DNA of 64,000 bases from Paucibacter sp. Y2R2-4 (lineage in GTDB: Bacteria; Pseudomonadota; Gammaproteobacteria; Burkholderiales; Burkholderiaceae_C): NCBI RefSeq assembly GCF_025717535.1, contig NZ_JAJIRO010000001.1, forward strand, positions 1,488,001-1,552,000. Reading direction: 5' to 3'. Positions 43,418-52,627 of the stretch are shown in pieces. Within the stretch, counting starts at the first letter, position 1. Each line of letters opens with the position of its first letter. The notes beneath the pieces were generated by a model that saw only the letters and a program-made list of their open reading frames with translations, was not told the origin of the DNA and ran no database searches. The position numbers and the translations under genes were made by a program.

Positions 43418-45182
43418 ACACAAGGCGCAAGCGCAGCCCCAAGCAGTGGAGCGGCCCTGGGCCTCGGTCGGCCTTTTGATGACGGCGGCAGCGCCTGAGA
43501 AACCTACGCTCTTGCGCGGCGTGTTTTGGCTGCTGCTGGCCGCTGGCATTGAAGCGCTGGGGCCCATCATCAGCAAGCACTTCATCGACACCTATTTGCA
43601 GCCACGCCAGTTTGATGTGCAAGCCATGGGCGCACTCTTGCTGGGCCTGCTGCTGTGCGGCTGGAGCGCCAGCTGGATTCGCTTTGCGCAGCTCTCGCGC
43701 ATGGCCGGCGTGGCGCGTCGCTCGGTGCTGCGCCTGCGCGAGCAGGTCTATGCCCATGTGCTGGCCCTGCCCATGGCCTTTTTTGACAAAGCCATCACCG
43801 GCCAATTGGTCAGCCGCGTCACCAATGACAGCGAAGCGGTGAACACCTTGTACCGCCAGGTGCTGTATGTGATGCTGGACTCCAGCATCGTCGTCATCGG
43901 CTCTCTGATCGCAATGGCTTGGCTGGACTGGCGCTTGATGCTGATCGTGGCGATGTTGGTGCCGGCCATGCTTTTGATCATTGCGCTCTATCAACGCCTG
44001 AGCGCGCCCGCCGTGGCCCGCGCCCGCCAGCTGCGCAGCGAGATCAATGCCCAGATGGCCGAGAGCATGGCCGGCATGGCGATGCTGCAAGCGGCCGGCG
44101 CGGCGCCTCGTTTTGCTCAGCGCTTTGGGCGCACCAATGGCGATCACTTGAAGGCACGCGTGGCCGAGCTCAGCGCCAATGCCTGGCTCTTGCGGCCAGC
44201 GCTGGACCTGCTCAATGTGCTGCTGCTGGTGACGGTGATTTACGGCTTTGGACGCCGTGAAATGTCGGGCCTGGAAGTAGGGCTGCTGTTCGCCTTCCTC
44301 AGCTATATCTCACGCGTGGTGGAGCCGCTGATTCAGATCACCATGCAGTTCGGGCAATTGCAGCAATCGATGGTGGCGGCCTCACGCGTGCGCAGCCTCT
44401 TGCAAGAGACCGCGCCGGTGAGTTCGACGGAGGCCGGCCTGGCCGTGACGGCCGGGCATATCCAGATCGAGTCGCTGAACTTTGCCTATGACGCCGGCAA
44501 GCCGGTGCTGAAAGACCTGAGCCTGGACATTCCGGCCGGCCAATTCGTCGGCATCGTCGGCCATACCGGCAGCGGCAAGTCCACCCTGCTCTCGCTCTTG
44601 CTGCGCTTCTATTCCGCGCAGCAAGGCAGCATCCGCATGGACGGCCATGCGCTGGCGAGCCTGCCAGACGAGGCATTTCGCGCCGCCGTCGGCCTGGTGC
44701 CGCAAGAGCCCTATCTGATGGCGGCCAGCGCCGCCGAGAACATCGCCATGGGCCGCAAGATCAGCATGGAGCAAATCCGTGCAGCCGCACGCGCGGCCCG
44801 CATCGATGACTTCTTGTCCGCCTTGCCGCAAGCCTATGAGACCTTGCTGGGCGAAGGCGGCGCCCGCGTCTCCACCGGTCAGAAGCAACTGATCGCCATG
44901 GCCCGAGCACTGGCCGGTTCGCCGCGCATCTTGTTCCTTGACGAGGCCACCGCCAATATCGACAGCGCCACCGAGCAACTGGTCAGCGAGGCCTTGCAAG
45001 CGCTGCACGGCCAGGTGACGGTGGTGGCGATTGCGCACCGACTCTCCACCATCCGCGAAGCCGATCAGATCATTGTCTTGAACCACGGTCATCTGAGTGA
45101 GCGCGGCCGCCATGAGGAGCTGATGGCCTTGGAACATGGCATCTATCAACGCTTGGTGGCCTTGCAGGCGCTGGAAGCTTGA
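43404..45182 (+). CDS. ABC exporter, MdlB/SmdB-type half
   Basis: A 592-residue partner of the preceding exporter half. Walker A VGHTGSGKST (near residue 388), a modified signature VSTGQKQLIAMA and a canonical Walker B ILFLDEATANID with catalytic Glu are seen. The signature deviation is typical of MdlB. Together the two subunits should have one active and one degenerate ATP site. Starting inside the upstream gene shows translational coupling. Confidence 0.88.
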   Translation: MPSSEHKAQAQPQAVERPWASVGLLMTAAAPEKPTLLRGVFWLLLAAGIEALGPIISKHFIDTYLQPRQFDVQAMGALLLGLLLCGWSASWIRFAQLSRMAGVARRSVLRLREQVYAHVLALPMAFFDKAITGQLVSRVTNDSEAVNTLYRQVLYVMLDSSIVVIGSLIAMAWLDWRLMLIVAMLVPAMLLIIALYQRLSAPAVARARQLRSEINAQMAESMAGMAMLQAAGAAPRFAQRFGRTNGDHLKARVAELSANAWLLRPALDLLNVLLLVTVIYGFGRREMSGLEVGLLFAFLSYISRVVEPLIQITMQFGQLQQSMVAASRVRSLLQETAPVSSTEAGLAVTAGHIQIESLNFAYDAGKPVLKDLSLDIPAGQFVGIVGHTGSGKSTLLSLLLRFYSAQQGSIRMDGHALASLPDEAFRAAVGLVPQEPYLMAASAAENIAMGRKISMEQIRAAARAARIDDFLSALPQAYETLLGEGGARVSTGQKQLIAMARALAGSPRILFLDEATANIDSATEQLVSEALQALHGQVTVVAIAHRLSTIREADQIIVLNHGHLSERGRHEELMALEHGIYQRLVALQALEA

Positions 45183-45356
45183 GCCGGCGTTGAACCGCCC
45201 AAAGACCCTGCAGGAAACCCTCACTCATGACCAGGCGGCGGCGAGGTTCATGCCCGCGATAGTCCATATGGCCTGAGTCAGAGTGACACGCTTCATGGCT
45301 GCGTCACCATGCGCTGCGAAAGTCCGGGCTCTGACAAAACTCGAACGGATCGCGCC

Positions 45357-46457
45357 ATGAGACCAGAGCAAAGGCATCAATTCGGCAAGTTGGCCTTGCC
45401 CATTGCAATCGCTACCGGCACCGTGATTTGCATCGCGGCTGCGGTGATTTGGGTCAAGCAAGCCAAGGCCTCGTCGACGCCTTCTTCCACGCCTTCGCCC
45501 AGCAGCACGGCTCTGCTGGCACCCCCAGCATCCGCCAGCGCCACGCGCGCAGAAAGCCCCGAAGAAGCGCTGCAGCGTTATGCCAATGTGTGCGAGAAGG
45601 CGGTTCGTGAACGTCGTTTTGAGCAGGCCCTCGAGTTGTGCCAGACCTTCACGCAAGTGGAGAGCCTCGCCGCCAAGGCCTATGCCAGCATGGCCGTCGC
45701 CAGCATGCTGCGTGAGGGCCGCGCCAATAGCGAACAAATGGTCAGCGCCAAGCATGCCGAGCAAGCGGCCAAACTGAAGGATCCGCTGGGACAAATGATT
45801 TGGGCCTTCCACACCCTGAACGGCTATGGCGGCAACCAGCTCAGCTCCGAGCAGGTCGCGAAGCTGCTGGTGGACGCTCAAAAGGGTGGCGTGGACAAAG
45901 CCTCGCTCTTGCTCGACAACCTCAAGCAAGGCCAGCAATGCCGCGAGACTGCCAAGGTGCAGATGTTCGATTTGCCGCTGTTTTGCATGAACCGCGGCGA
46001 ACTGCGCCTGGCTTTGAAGGGCTTGGGCCTGCGAGAACAGGAAGAAAAAGCGGGCAGCGAGCGCGAGGTCTTCAATCTGGGCGACTTGCTGCCGGGCGCC
46101 AAGCAACTGAGCCTGCAATATGCACGCGAGCTGCCCTCCTACCTGCTCAAGCCGGCCATCCTGTCTTATCGCTTCAGCAACCAAGATGCGCTGGCCTTGG
46201 CACAAACTCAGCAGCGCATCACCGATGGCCTGCGCAAGAAATACGGCGAAGCTCAGCAGCGCAATGCCGAAACCAATATGCCCAGCCTTTGGCGCACCAG
46301 CGACGGCATCGAGATTGAACTGCGCCGCGACGGCCCGAATGAGCTTCTGCTCAGCTACCAACTGCCCTCACGCGTTACCGCCCTGCGCGAGCAAACGCTG
46401 GCACAAGAGCAACGTCGTCAAGAAAAGCTGAATGCGCAGACGCTGAAGGCGATCTAA
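45357..46457 (+). CDS. Membrane-anchored hypothetical protein
   Basis: A 366-residue protein, unrecognised. Residues about 12-32 form a single transmembrane segment (ALPIAIATGTVICIAAAVIW), followed by a Ser/Thr/Pro linker and a helical domain of possible TPR or Sel1-type character (ALQRYANVCEKAVRERRFEQ, CQTF...). It is likely inner-membrane-anchored and periplasmic. The ATG at 45357 gives a short charged N terminus before the membrane helix; an upstream ATG at 45309 would add 16 residues. Confidence 0.7.
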   Translation: MRPEQRHQFGKLALPIAIATGTVICIAAAVIWVKQAKASSTPSSTPSPSSTALLAPPASASATRAESPEEALQRYANVCEKAVRERRFEQALELCQTFTQVESLAAKAYASMAVASMLREGRANSEQMVSAKHAEQAAKLKDPLGQMIWAFHTLNGYGGNQLSSEQVAKLLVDAQKGGVDKASLLLDNLKQGQQCRETAKVQMFDLPLFCMNRGELRLALKGLGLREQEEKAGSEREVFNLGDLLPGAKQLSLQYARELPSYLLKPAILSYRFSNQDALALAQTQQRITDGLRKKYGEAQQRNAETNMPSLWRTSDGIEIELRRDGPNELLLSYQLPSRVTALREQTLAQEQRRQEKLNAQTLKAI

Positions 46458-46460
46458 AAA

Positions 46461-46492
46461 AGGCCAGGCTGAAACTGGTTTTCAGCCTGGCC
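46461..46492 (-). terminator. Intrinsic terminator of PEP-CTERM gene
   Basis: GGCCAGGCTGAAA/TTTCAGCCTGGCC around CTGGT; on the minus strand it is followed by TTTTTTAG. It may weakly serve the plus-strand gene as well. Confidence 0.75.
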
Positions 46493-46551
46493 ATATGCGC
46501 AGGTCACATACGCGCAGGCTACATACGCGCAGGTCACATATGCGCAGGTCA
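46492..46551. repeat. Four 15-bp tandem repeats reaching the stop codon
   Basis: Four near-identical copies of CATATGCGCAGGTCA (variants CATACGCGCAGGCTA and CATACGCGCAGGTCA) fill 46492-46551; the last includes the stop codon of the gene ending at 46549. Confidence 0.8.
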
Positions 46552-47457
46552 GGCGCGACGACCTTTGGCCATACCCCAAGACAAACCCAGGCTCAGCAAT
46601 ACCAGCGCCAAACTGGCCGGTTCGGGCACTTGATTCGCGGGGGCCGCGGTAAAGAAAAAGCCGGGTGAGCCCTCGCCGTCCGCAATGAATGGGTCGCCAT
46701 AAAAGCCTCGCCCTTCAGCCTTGAAGCAGTCCCCTGCTAGCGAAGAAAGCGCTGTCTGGGCAGTAGGCGGCGCGGCGCAACCGTTGACTGCAGCCCCCAC
46801 CTGCGAGAAAGAGCTGATGTCCATATTGGCCACAATGCTGAGGCTTTCGCCAGCGGCCAGCGTGCGCTCCATATTGACGTAGACATAGTCCCAGAAGTAC
46901 TCGCCGTCGCTGCCGTCATTGTTTGCATTCAATCGGACACCCTCGTGCGTCATGCTGAAGCCCGATTTGTCACCACGAATCGTTGCACTGCTGCTGAAAA
47001 CTTTGTCGCCGTTCAGACCGATGGTTGCCAAGTAATCGCTACGACTGAATTCGCCATCGCCGAAGGTCTCACCATCCGACAGAAAAGAGCCGATGTAGCC
47101 GCCGTAGATCTTGAAGTGCAGCGAATAGGTTTGCGCAGCGCCACTGTCATTCAGCAAGTCGTAGCTGAACCCTGCATGGGCCGAGCTATTGCTGACGCCC
47201 GTCGCCTGGCTGGACACGGCATAGGAACCGTTGGATCGAGCAAACCCGCTTGATTGGCCAGTTCCCTCGCTATTACTGATGACGCTCCGGCTGTAAACAA
47301 AATCGGCATCACCGCCCGAAACGGGGCTCGCCGAACCCACACCGGCGTTGGCGCTCGAAATGGCAGAAAGGCTTGGATTGGCCTGCACGGACGGCATAGC
47401 GACTAGCCATGCGGCGCAAGCCAAGGCCACGAAGTTCAGGCGCTTTGAAAAAATCAT
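46549..47457 (-). CDS. PEP-CTERM sorting-domain protein
   Basis: A 302-residue exported protein. Signal peptide LNFVALACAAWLVAMPSVQA; C-terminal VPEPASLALVLLSLGLSWG plus GRRA tail, the PEP-CTERM signal. Its body is Ser/Gly-rich, beta-type and unrecognised. AAGGAG seven bases upstream fixes the ATG at 47457. Its 3' end carries a 15-bp tandem repeat array. Confidence 0.83.
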   Translation of the reverse strand: MIFSKRLNFVALACAAWLVAMPSVQANPSLSAISSANAGVGSASPVSGGDADFVYSRSVISNSEGTGQSSGFARSNGSYAVSSQATGVSNSSAHAGFSYDLLNDSGAAQTYSLHFKIYGGYIGSFLSDGETFGDGEFSRSDYLATIGLNGDKVFSSSATIRGDKSGFSMTHEGVRLNANNDGSDGEYFWDYVYVNMERTLAAGESLSIVANMDISSFSQVGAAVNGCAAPPTAQTALSSLAGDCFKAEGRGFYGDPFIADGEGSPGFFFTAAPANQVPEPASLALVLLSLGLSWGMAKGRRA

Positions 47458-47631
47458 GTGACGCTCCTTGCTCATTGATGTTCAAGCATTCGATACAGAC
47501 ATGCAGACGGACACGCAGACAAGGACATCATCGGTAAACCCATGACCCAGCCTTGCGCAAAATCTGAGTAGACATGAGGTTAGCACGACCCATCATGGCG
47601 CGAAGGCGCGCCAGCACTTCGGTTCTAGGTG

Positions 47632-47817
47632 TTAGAGCATCATCGCCAAGCGCTCAAGAATCAGCACGGCAAAAAAGCCCAGCGCCGCCAGTACGGTCCA
47701 TTTGATGATCAGCACGCCGCGTTGGCGCCAAATGACTTGGCCGCTGCCGATATAAAGGGCAAAGCACAGCACACCCGCAAACAGCAGCAGGCCAACGACC
47801 AGGCGAAAGATCAGCAT
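47632..47817 (-). CDS. Small two-helix membrane protein
   Basis: A 61-residue protein with two hydrophobic helices (LVVGLLLFAGVLCFALYIG and WTVLAALGFFAVLILERLAM), 39 bases downstream of lpxC on the same strand. No family recognised. Position suggests it is transcribed with lpxC. Confidence 0.6.
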   Translation of the reverse strand: MLIFRLVVGLLLFAGVLCFALYIGSGQVIWRQRGVLIIKWTVLAALGFFAVLILERLAMML

Positions 47818-47856
47818 CGAAAGCAGTCCTTTAAGTGGTCTTTTTGTAGCAGGCGT

Positions 47857-48792
47857 TTACCAAGCCGGCGCCAATTGCGCAAAGCCGGCCGGCGCGTCGG
47901 CCTCGTTTTCGAAGCTGACAATGTCATAGGCCGTCTCATCGGCCAGGAGCGCGCGCAAGAGCTTGTTGTTGAGCGCATGCCCGCCCTTGAAGGAGGTGTA
48001 GGCGGCCAGCAGCGGATAACCCACGACCTGCATATCGCCAATCGCATCCAAGATCTTGTGTTTGACAAACTCATCGTCATAACGCAATCCATCAGCGTTC
48101 AAGACCCGGTAGTCATCCACCACGATGGCGTTGTCCATCGAACCGCCCAGGGTCAGGCCACGTGAGCGCATCAGTTCGATGTCGCTGGTCATGCCAAAGG
48201 TGCGGGCTCGGGCGATTTCGCGCTTGTACTGGCCGCTGCCCATGTCAAAGACATATTGCTGACCGGTGGCCGAGACGGCCGGGTTGTCAAACTCGATCTC
48301 GAAGCTGAGGGTGTAACCATGGTGGGGCGCCAGCTTGGCCCACATCAGGCGCTTGCCCTCGCCTTGGCGCACTTCGACGGTCTTCTTCACCCGCAGGAAT
48401 TTCTTGGCAGCCTTTTGCAACTCGATGCCCGCGCTTTGCAGCAGGTAGACAAAGCTGGCGGCCGATCCGTCAAGAATCGGCACTTCGTCGGCGTTGATGT
48501 CGACATACAGATTGTCCAAACCCAGACCCGCACAAGCCGAGAGCAGATGCTCGATCGTCTGCACCTTGGGCCCGCCGGGGTCGCCGCCTGGGCTGACGGT
48601 GGTGGCCATGCGGGTGTCGCAGACGGTATCGGCGCGCACCGGAATGTCGACCGGCGTATTCAGGTCGACGCGGCGGAACACGATGCCTGTATTGGCCGCC
48701 GCCGGACGCAAGGTCAATTCAACACGTTGGCCGCTGTGGATGCCGACGCCAACTGCCTTGGTCAAGGACTTGAGGGTTCTTTGTTGCAACAT
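47857..48792 (-). CDS. lpxC: UDP-3-O-acyl-N-acetylglucosamine deacetylase
   Basis: A 311-residue zinc amidase that commits carbon to lipid A. Zinc ligands lie in [12 protein letters not shown] and [19 protein letters not shown] and the EF-type N-terminal [15 protein letters not shown] are typical. The ATG at 48792 opens [10 protein letters not shown], the family start. It follows the histidine kinase stop by five bases, so it may be driven in part by that gene's promoter. Confidence 0.96.
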   Translation of the reverse strand: MLQQRTLKSLTKAVGVGIHSGQRVELTLRPAAANTGIVFRRVDLNTPVDIPVRADTVCDTRMATTVSPGGDPGGPKVQTIEHLLSACAGLGLDNLYVDINADEVPILDGSAASFVYLLQSAGIELQKAAKKFLRVKKTVEVRQGEGKRLMWAKLAPHHGYTLSFEIEFDNPAVSATGQQYVFDMGSGQYKREIARARTFGMTSDIELMRSRGLTLGGSMDNAIVVDDYRVLNADGLRYDDEFVKHKILDAIGDMQVVGYPLLAAYTSFKGGHALNNKLLRALLADETAYDIVSFENEADAPAGFAQLAPAW

Positions 48793-48797
48793 AAGCT

Positions 48798-50960
48798 TCA
48801 AATTGTCCGTGATTCGGCAGGACCTTGCTGCCCTGGGGCTTGTGGCCGCTTGACCGGCAGGCGCAGGCTCAGCCTGGTGCCCTGGCCCGGACTTGAGTCG
48901 ATACGCACCACACCGCCCAAGCGCTGAGCACGCCGCTGCTGGCTCTTCAAGCCCCGGCCTCGTTGGGCGGTGGCCAAGTCAAAGCCATCGCCATCGTCCT
49001 CCACACGAATCTCGACATAGTGGCCATGGTTGCGGGTGACCATACGCACCCTCGTGGCCCGGGCATGTTTGAGCACATTGCTGAGCGCTTCTTGCATCAG
49101 GCGCAGCACATGCAAGGCGTCGGGCGGCTCTAGCCATTCCAGCATGGGCAGGTCTTGCACGTCCCATTCCAACATCAAACCGCCGGCTTGCAATCGCTTG
49201 CCCAGGCGATAGCGCATGGTGGCCAGCAGGGCCACCAGATCATGCGCGACCGGCTCGAGCGAGTCGATGACCAAACGCAGATCGTCCACGCATTCGCGCA
49301 GCACCTCCACCACTTTGTCTTGATCCATGCTGCCCTGCTCCACCGCCACCATGGCGGACAGCAGCGCGGAGCCCAGCCCGTCGTGCATGTCTTGCATCAG
49401 GCGTTGCCGCTCCAGCAGCAGCGCTTGTTGGCGCTCGACTTCCCGCAGCCGCTCATACTGGCTTTTCAACTCCATGCTTTGCTGCGACAGACGTTCGGCC
49501 AGTTGAGTGTTCAGCAACTCGACTTCATTCAAGGCGCCGAGATAGCGACGTTGCACCGCGTAGAGAAAGGTGGCCACCGAGATCAAGGTGGCAAAGGGCA
49601 GCAAATACAGATGCTCGGGCCAAGCCCAACCGGCCATCAGTACCAGATCGTGCAGGCCCAGCACCACGCAAATCACCAAACTCACCGCGATCACACGCAA
49701 CTCGGTGAGGCCGGGTAATGGGCGAGAACCGTCCTCACTATTCACAGCACTCCGGCCGCCTCGCACAGCCAAGCCCAGCAGAAACAAGGTACACACCAGA
49801 CCCAAAACGGCATTGGCCGAATGCTGCAAGACCGGCGCGGCGATGGGCTGATGCCACCAAGGCAAAGTCAACACACTGCTGAGCACGACGAACACCACCA
49901 TGCCGCGCTCCATTTGCTTGAAACGCCGCTGGGCATAGCGCAAGGCGAACATAAAGGTGAGCAGCATCACCCAAGACAAGGCCGCATTGCTCATCCACCA
50001 AAACCAGCCCTCGCCCAGAGGGGTACGCGGCGTGGCCAGGTAGTAATGCAGATTGCGCAAGAGCCAGGCCAAGGTCAGCAAGGCAAACAGCAGATAGGCC
50101 GGCTCATCGCGACGCCGCAGCCACAGCGACAAGGAGAAGAAGCCCAAGACCACCAGCAACAAGCCGGTCGCTTGAGGCACGGCGATTTGCAGCGTCCAAC
50201 GGCGACCTTGCTTAGCCTCCAACTCTTCTTTGGCGCCCAGCCACACCGTGGGCACCGAGTAGGGCTCATCCGCAGCGACCGGCACGGCCAAGACGATGTC
50301 CAGGCCCTGGTCTTTGGGTGTATCGGTCAAGGCGGATGGGATCAGCGCCCAAAGCGGCCGCACCCATTGCTCACGAGCTCCGGCTTGGTTGTCAAACACC
50401 GGCTGCCAACCTTCTTCCGTACGCACCAACACCGCAGCAGCGAGGCCGACCAGACGCGGCATATACAGCGCCACACTGGTAGGCCAAGTGCCGTCAGGGG
50501 CGTAGCGCAATCGGTACCAGCGCATTTGATAGGGCGCAGCACTCGCATCGGCATTGCGACCCTCGCTCGCCGCTCGCACATCGGGCAATGGCACCGAGCT
50601 CCATGCCTCCCGTTTTTCAGGGGGCAATAAATGGGCGGGCAGACTGCTCGCGCGAGGATGCGCATTGGCACTCCCCAGGTCCATACGGCGCAGCGCGCCG
50701 CGCCAGGCTTCAAGGTCGCCACAGCTCCATTGGCTTACTGCGAGTTCGGCCGCCTGGTGCCGCAATGCTGTACTTGCTGCGGGAGCTAAGGAGGCGGCAG
50801 CGGACTCAGGTTCCGAAGCCATCTGTGCCCAGCTGCCTGCAGGAGCAAGACTCAGGCAGAAGAACAAGACCAGGCCCAGCAGTCCGGCATCAACTCTCAG
50901 GGCTTGCCGGTACTTGGCAAGCTGGGCCTGGGCAATCGCGGCGACATCACATCTGCACAA
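48798..50960 (-). CDS. 7TMR-DISM sensor histidine kinase upstream of lpxC
   Basis: A 720-residue kinase. After an N-terminal membrane segment ([16 protein letters not shown]) and periplasmic domain come about seven membrane helices ([37 protein letters not shown] and others), matching 7TMR-DISM sensors. The kinase part is NarL-like: phospho-acceptor His near residue 525 in [14 protein letters not shown] box [12 protein letters not shown]1 VEDDGDGFD and G2 [12 protein letters not shown]. No response regulator lies beside it. It starts at TTG (50960) with GAGG upstream. It lies between ftsZ and lpxC, where other Burkholderiales usually have no kinase. Confidence 0.85.
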   Translation of the reverse strand: MCRCDVAAIAQAQLAKYRQALRVDAGLLGLVLFFCLSLAPAGSWAQMASEPESAAASLAPAASTALRHQAAELAVSQWSCGDLEAWRGALRRMDLGSANAHPRASSLPAHLLPPEKREAWSSVPLPDVRAASEGRNADASAAPYQMRWYRLRYAPDGTWPTSVALYMPRLVGLAAAVLVRTEEGWQPVFDNQAGAREQWVRPLWALIPSALTDTPKDQGLDIVLAVPVAADEPYSVPTVWLGAKEELEAKQGRRWTLQIAVPQATGLLLVVLGFFSLSLWLRRRDEPAYLLFALLTLAWLLRNLHYYLATPRTPLGEGWFWWMSNAALSWVMLLTFMFALRYAQRRFKQMERGMVVFVVLSSVLTLPWWHQPIAAPVLQHSANAVLGLVCTLFLLGLAVRGGRSAVNSEDGSRPLPGLTELRVIAVSLVICVVLGLHDLVLMAGWAWPEHLYLLPFATLISVATFLYAVQRRYLGALNEVELLNTQLAERLSQQSMELKSQYERLREVERQQALLLERQRLMQDMHDGLGSALLSAMVAVEQGSMDQDKVVEVLRECVDDLRLVIDSLEPVAHDLVALLATMRYRLGKRLQAGGLMLEWDVQDLPMLEWLEPPDALHVLRLMQEALSNVLKHARATRVRMVTRNHGHYVEIRVEDDGDGFDLATAQRGRGLKSQQRRAQRLGGVVRIDSSPGQGTRLSLRLPVKRPQAPGQQGPAESRTI

Positions 50961-51081
50961 AGAAATAGCCTCTCAGCATCTTGTACGCTCGGACAAAGCG
51001 CGGTCTGGACTGCAGCATGCCACAAGCTTGTGCGGGGTAGAGAGGGCACAGACGAGGACACAAGGGCTATCAAAAAGCAGC

Positions 51082-51122
51082 AAGGCCTATTGTGGTGAGT
51101 TGGACTCTCCACAATAGGCCTT
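51082..51122 (-). terminator. Intrinsic terminator after ftsZ
   Basis: A perfect 14-base stem AAGGCCTATTGTGG/CCACAATAGGCCTT with a 13-base loop; on the minus strand TGCTGCTTTTTGA follows. It separates ftsZ from the histidine kinase gene. Confidence 0.7.
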
Positions 51123-51186
51123 GAATATTCAGTCGGGCTTCAACCGACATTCAACCGACCTTCATCTGGCCGCAGGGCCAGCGCGA

Positions 51187-52431
51187 TCAGTCCGCTTGCT
51201 TGCGCAGGAAGGCGGGGATCTCGATTTCGTCCATGCCGTTCGACGACAGGGCTTCCACCTTGGCCGCTGCAGTGCGGCCATGGCGCCAGACGCTGGGCAC
51301 GCTCATGCCGGCGAAGTCATTGCCGCCACCCACTTGGGCTGCGCCAAGACCGCTGCCGCCCTGGGCCGCATGGGCGCCCATGCTCACGGCTTGGGTCAGC
51401 ACTGGCATATTGTCGGTACCGGTGCGCAGCTGAACTTGCGGCTGCACCACCGACAGCGGCGCCTGCTGACGAGCGCGCTGCGAGGACAGGCCGGTCGCAA
51501 TCACGGTCACACGCAAGGTGTCGCCCAGGCTTTCGTCGTAGGCCGTGCCGTAGATGATGTGCGCATCTTCAGCGGCGTAGCGCTTGACAGCGTTCATCGC
51601 ATTGCGGCTTTCGGCCAGTTTGAAGGTGCTGCGGTTCGCCGCGATCAGCACCAGCACGCCACGCGCGCCGGACAGATCGATGCCTTCCAACAGCGGGCAA
51701 GCGACGGCGGCTTCGGCAGCCTTGGCGGCGCGGTCAGGGCCGCTGGCCACGGCCGTGCCCATCATGGCCTTGCCAGGCTCGCTCATCACGGTCTTGACGT
51801 CTTCAAAGTCGACGTTCACCAAGCCGGGCATGTGGATGATGTCCGAAATGCCGCCAACAGCGTTCTTCAGCACGTCATTGGCGTGTGCGAAAGCTTGGTC
51901 CTGGGTCACATCGTCACCCAACACGTCGAGCAGCTTGTCGTTCAAAACGACGATCAGCGAATCGACATTGGCTTCCAGCTCGGCCAGGCCGGCATCAGCC
52001 GCCTTGGAACGACGACCGCCTTCAAATTCGAAAGGCTTGGTCACCACGCCCACGGTCAGGATGCCCATTTCCTTGGCCACACGAGCGATCACGGGGGCAG
52101 CGCCGGTACCGGTGCCGCCGCCCATGCCGGCAGTGATGAACAGCATGTGCGCGCCTTGGATGGACTCGCGAATGCGTGCTTCAGCCTCTTCGGCGGCCGA
52201 CTTGCCCATTTCAGGCTTGGCGCCAGCGCCCAGACCTGAGGTACCCAGTTGCAGCAACTGGTCTGCCTTCGAGCGATTGAGCGCCTGAGCGTCGGTGTTG
52301 GCGCAGATGAACTCCACGCCCTGAACGCCTTGAGCAATCATGTGCTCAACCGCGTTGCCACCACCACCGCCCACGCCAATCACCTTGATTTGGGTGCCTT
52401 GGTCAAACTCTTCAATCATTTCGATTGGCAT
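51187..52431 (-). CDS. ftsZ: Cell division GTPase FtsZ
   Basis: A 414-residue tubulin homologue that forms the Z ring. IKVIGVGGGGGNAV opens the GTPase domain; the tubulin signature GGGTGTGAAP (in AGMGGGTGTGAAPV) and NVDFEDVKTVM are conserved. The C-terminal peptide DEIEIPAFLRKQ binds FtsA and ZipA. Linker between them is Gly/Ala/Val-rich. AAGGAG lies eight bases before ATG 52431. Confidence 0.98.
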   Translation of the reverse strand: MPIEMIEEFDQGTQIKVIGVGGGGGNAVEHMIAQGVQGVEFICANTDAQALNRSKADQLLQLGTSGLGAGAKPEMGKSAAEEAEARIRESIQGAHMLFITAGMGGGTGTGAAPVIARVAKEMGILTVGVVTKPFEFEGGRRSKAADAGLAELEANVDSLIVVLNDKLLDVLGDDVTQDQAFAHANDVLKNAVGGISDIIHMPGLVNVDFEDVKTVMSEPGKAMMGTAVASGPDRAAKAAEAAVACPLLEGIDLSGARGVLVLIAANRSTFKLAESRNAMNAVKRYAAEDAHIIYGTAYDESLGDTLRVTVIATGLSSQRARQQAPLSVVQPQVQLRTGTDNMPVLTQAVSMGAHAAQGGSGLGAAQVGGGNDFAGMSVPSVWRHGRTAAAKVEALSSNGMDEIEIPAFLRKQAD

Positions 52432-52627
52432 ATTCAATTCTCCTTGCCCAATTGTGCCGCCGACAAGCGTTAAAAACTACAGGGATGACCCTCTTTTTTT
52501 ACTGAAGCCGCCTTTTTCAGACATTTATTTGGCCTGAGCTTGCAAGCAAAGGTAAGAAACTCACTCGCTTGGCCAGTTGTCTGCGTTTTTTGGCGCCCTG
52601 GCTCGGCTTCGAGGCCAGGGCCTCTTA
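52432..52627 (-). promoter_or_regulatory. ftsA-ftsZ intergenic region
   Basis: A 196-base gap between ftsA and ftsZ that probably carries an ftsZ promoter. An 8-bp inverted repeat (52595-52602/52614-52621, GCCCTGGC) sits just after the ftsA stop but lacks a T-run, so it is an unlikely terminator. Confidence 0.35.

Noticed and set aside
52595-52621. Terminator after ftsA
   Set aside because: Eight-base inverted repeat lacks a T-run on the minus strand and ftsA-ftsZ are normally read together.
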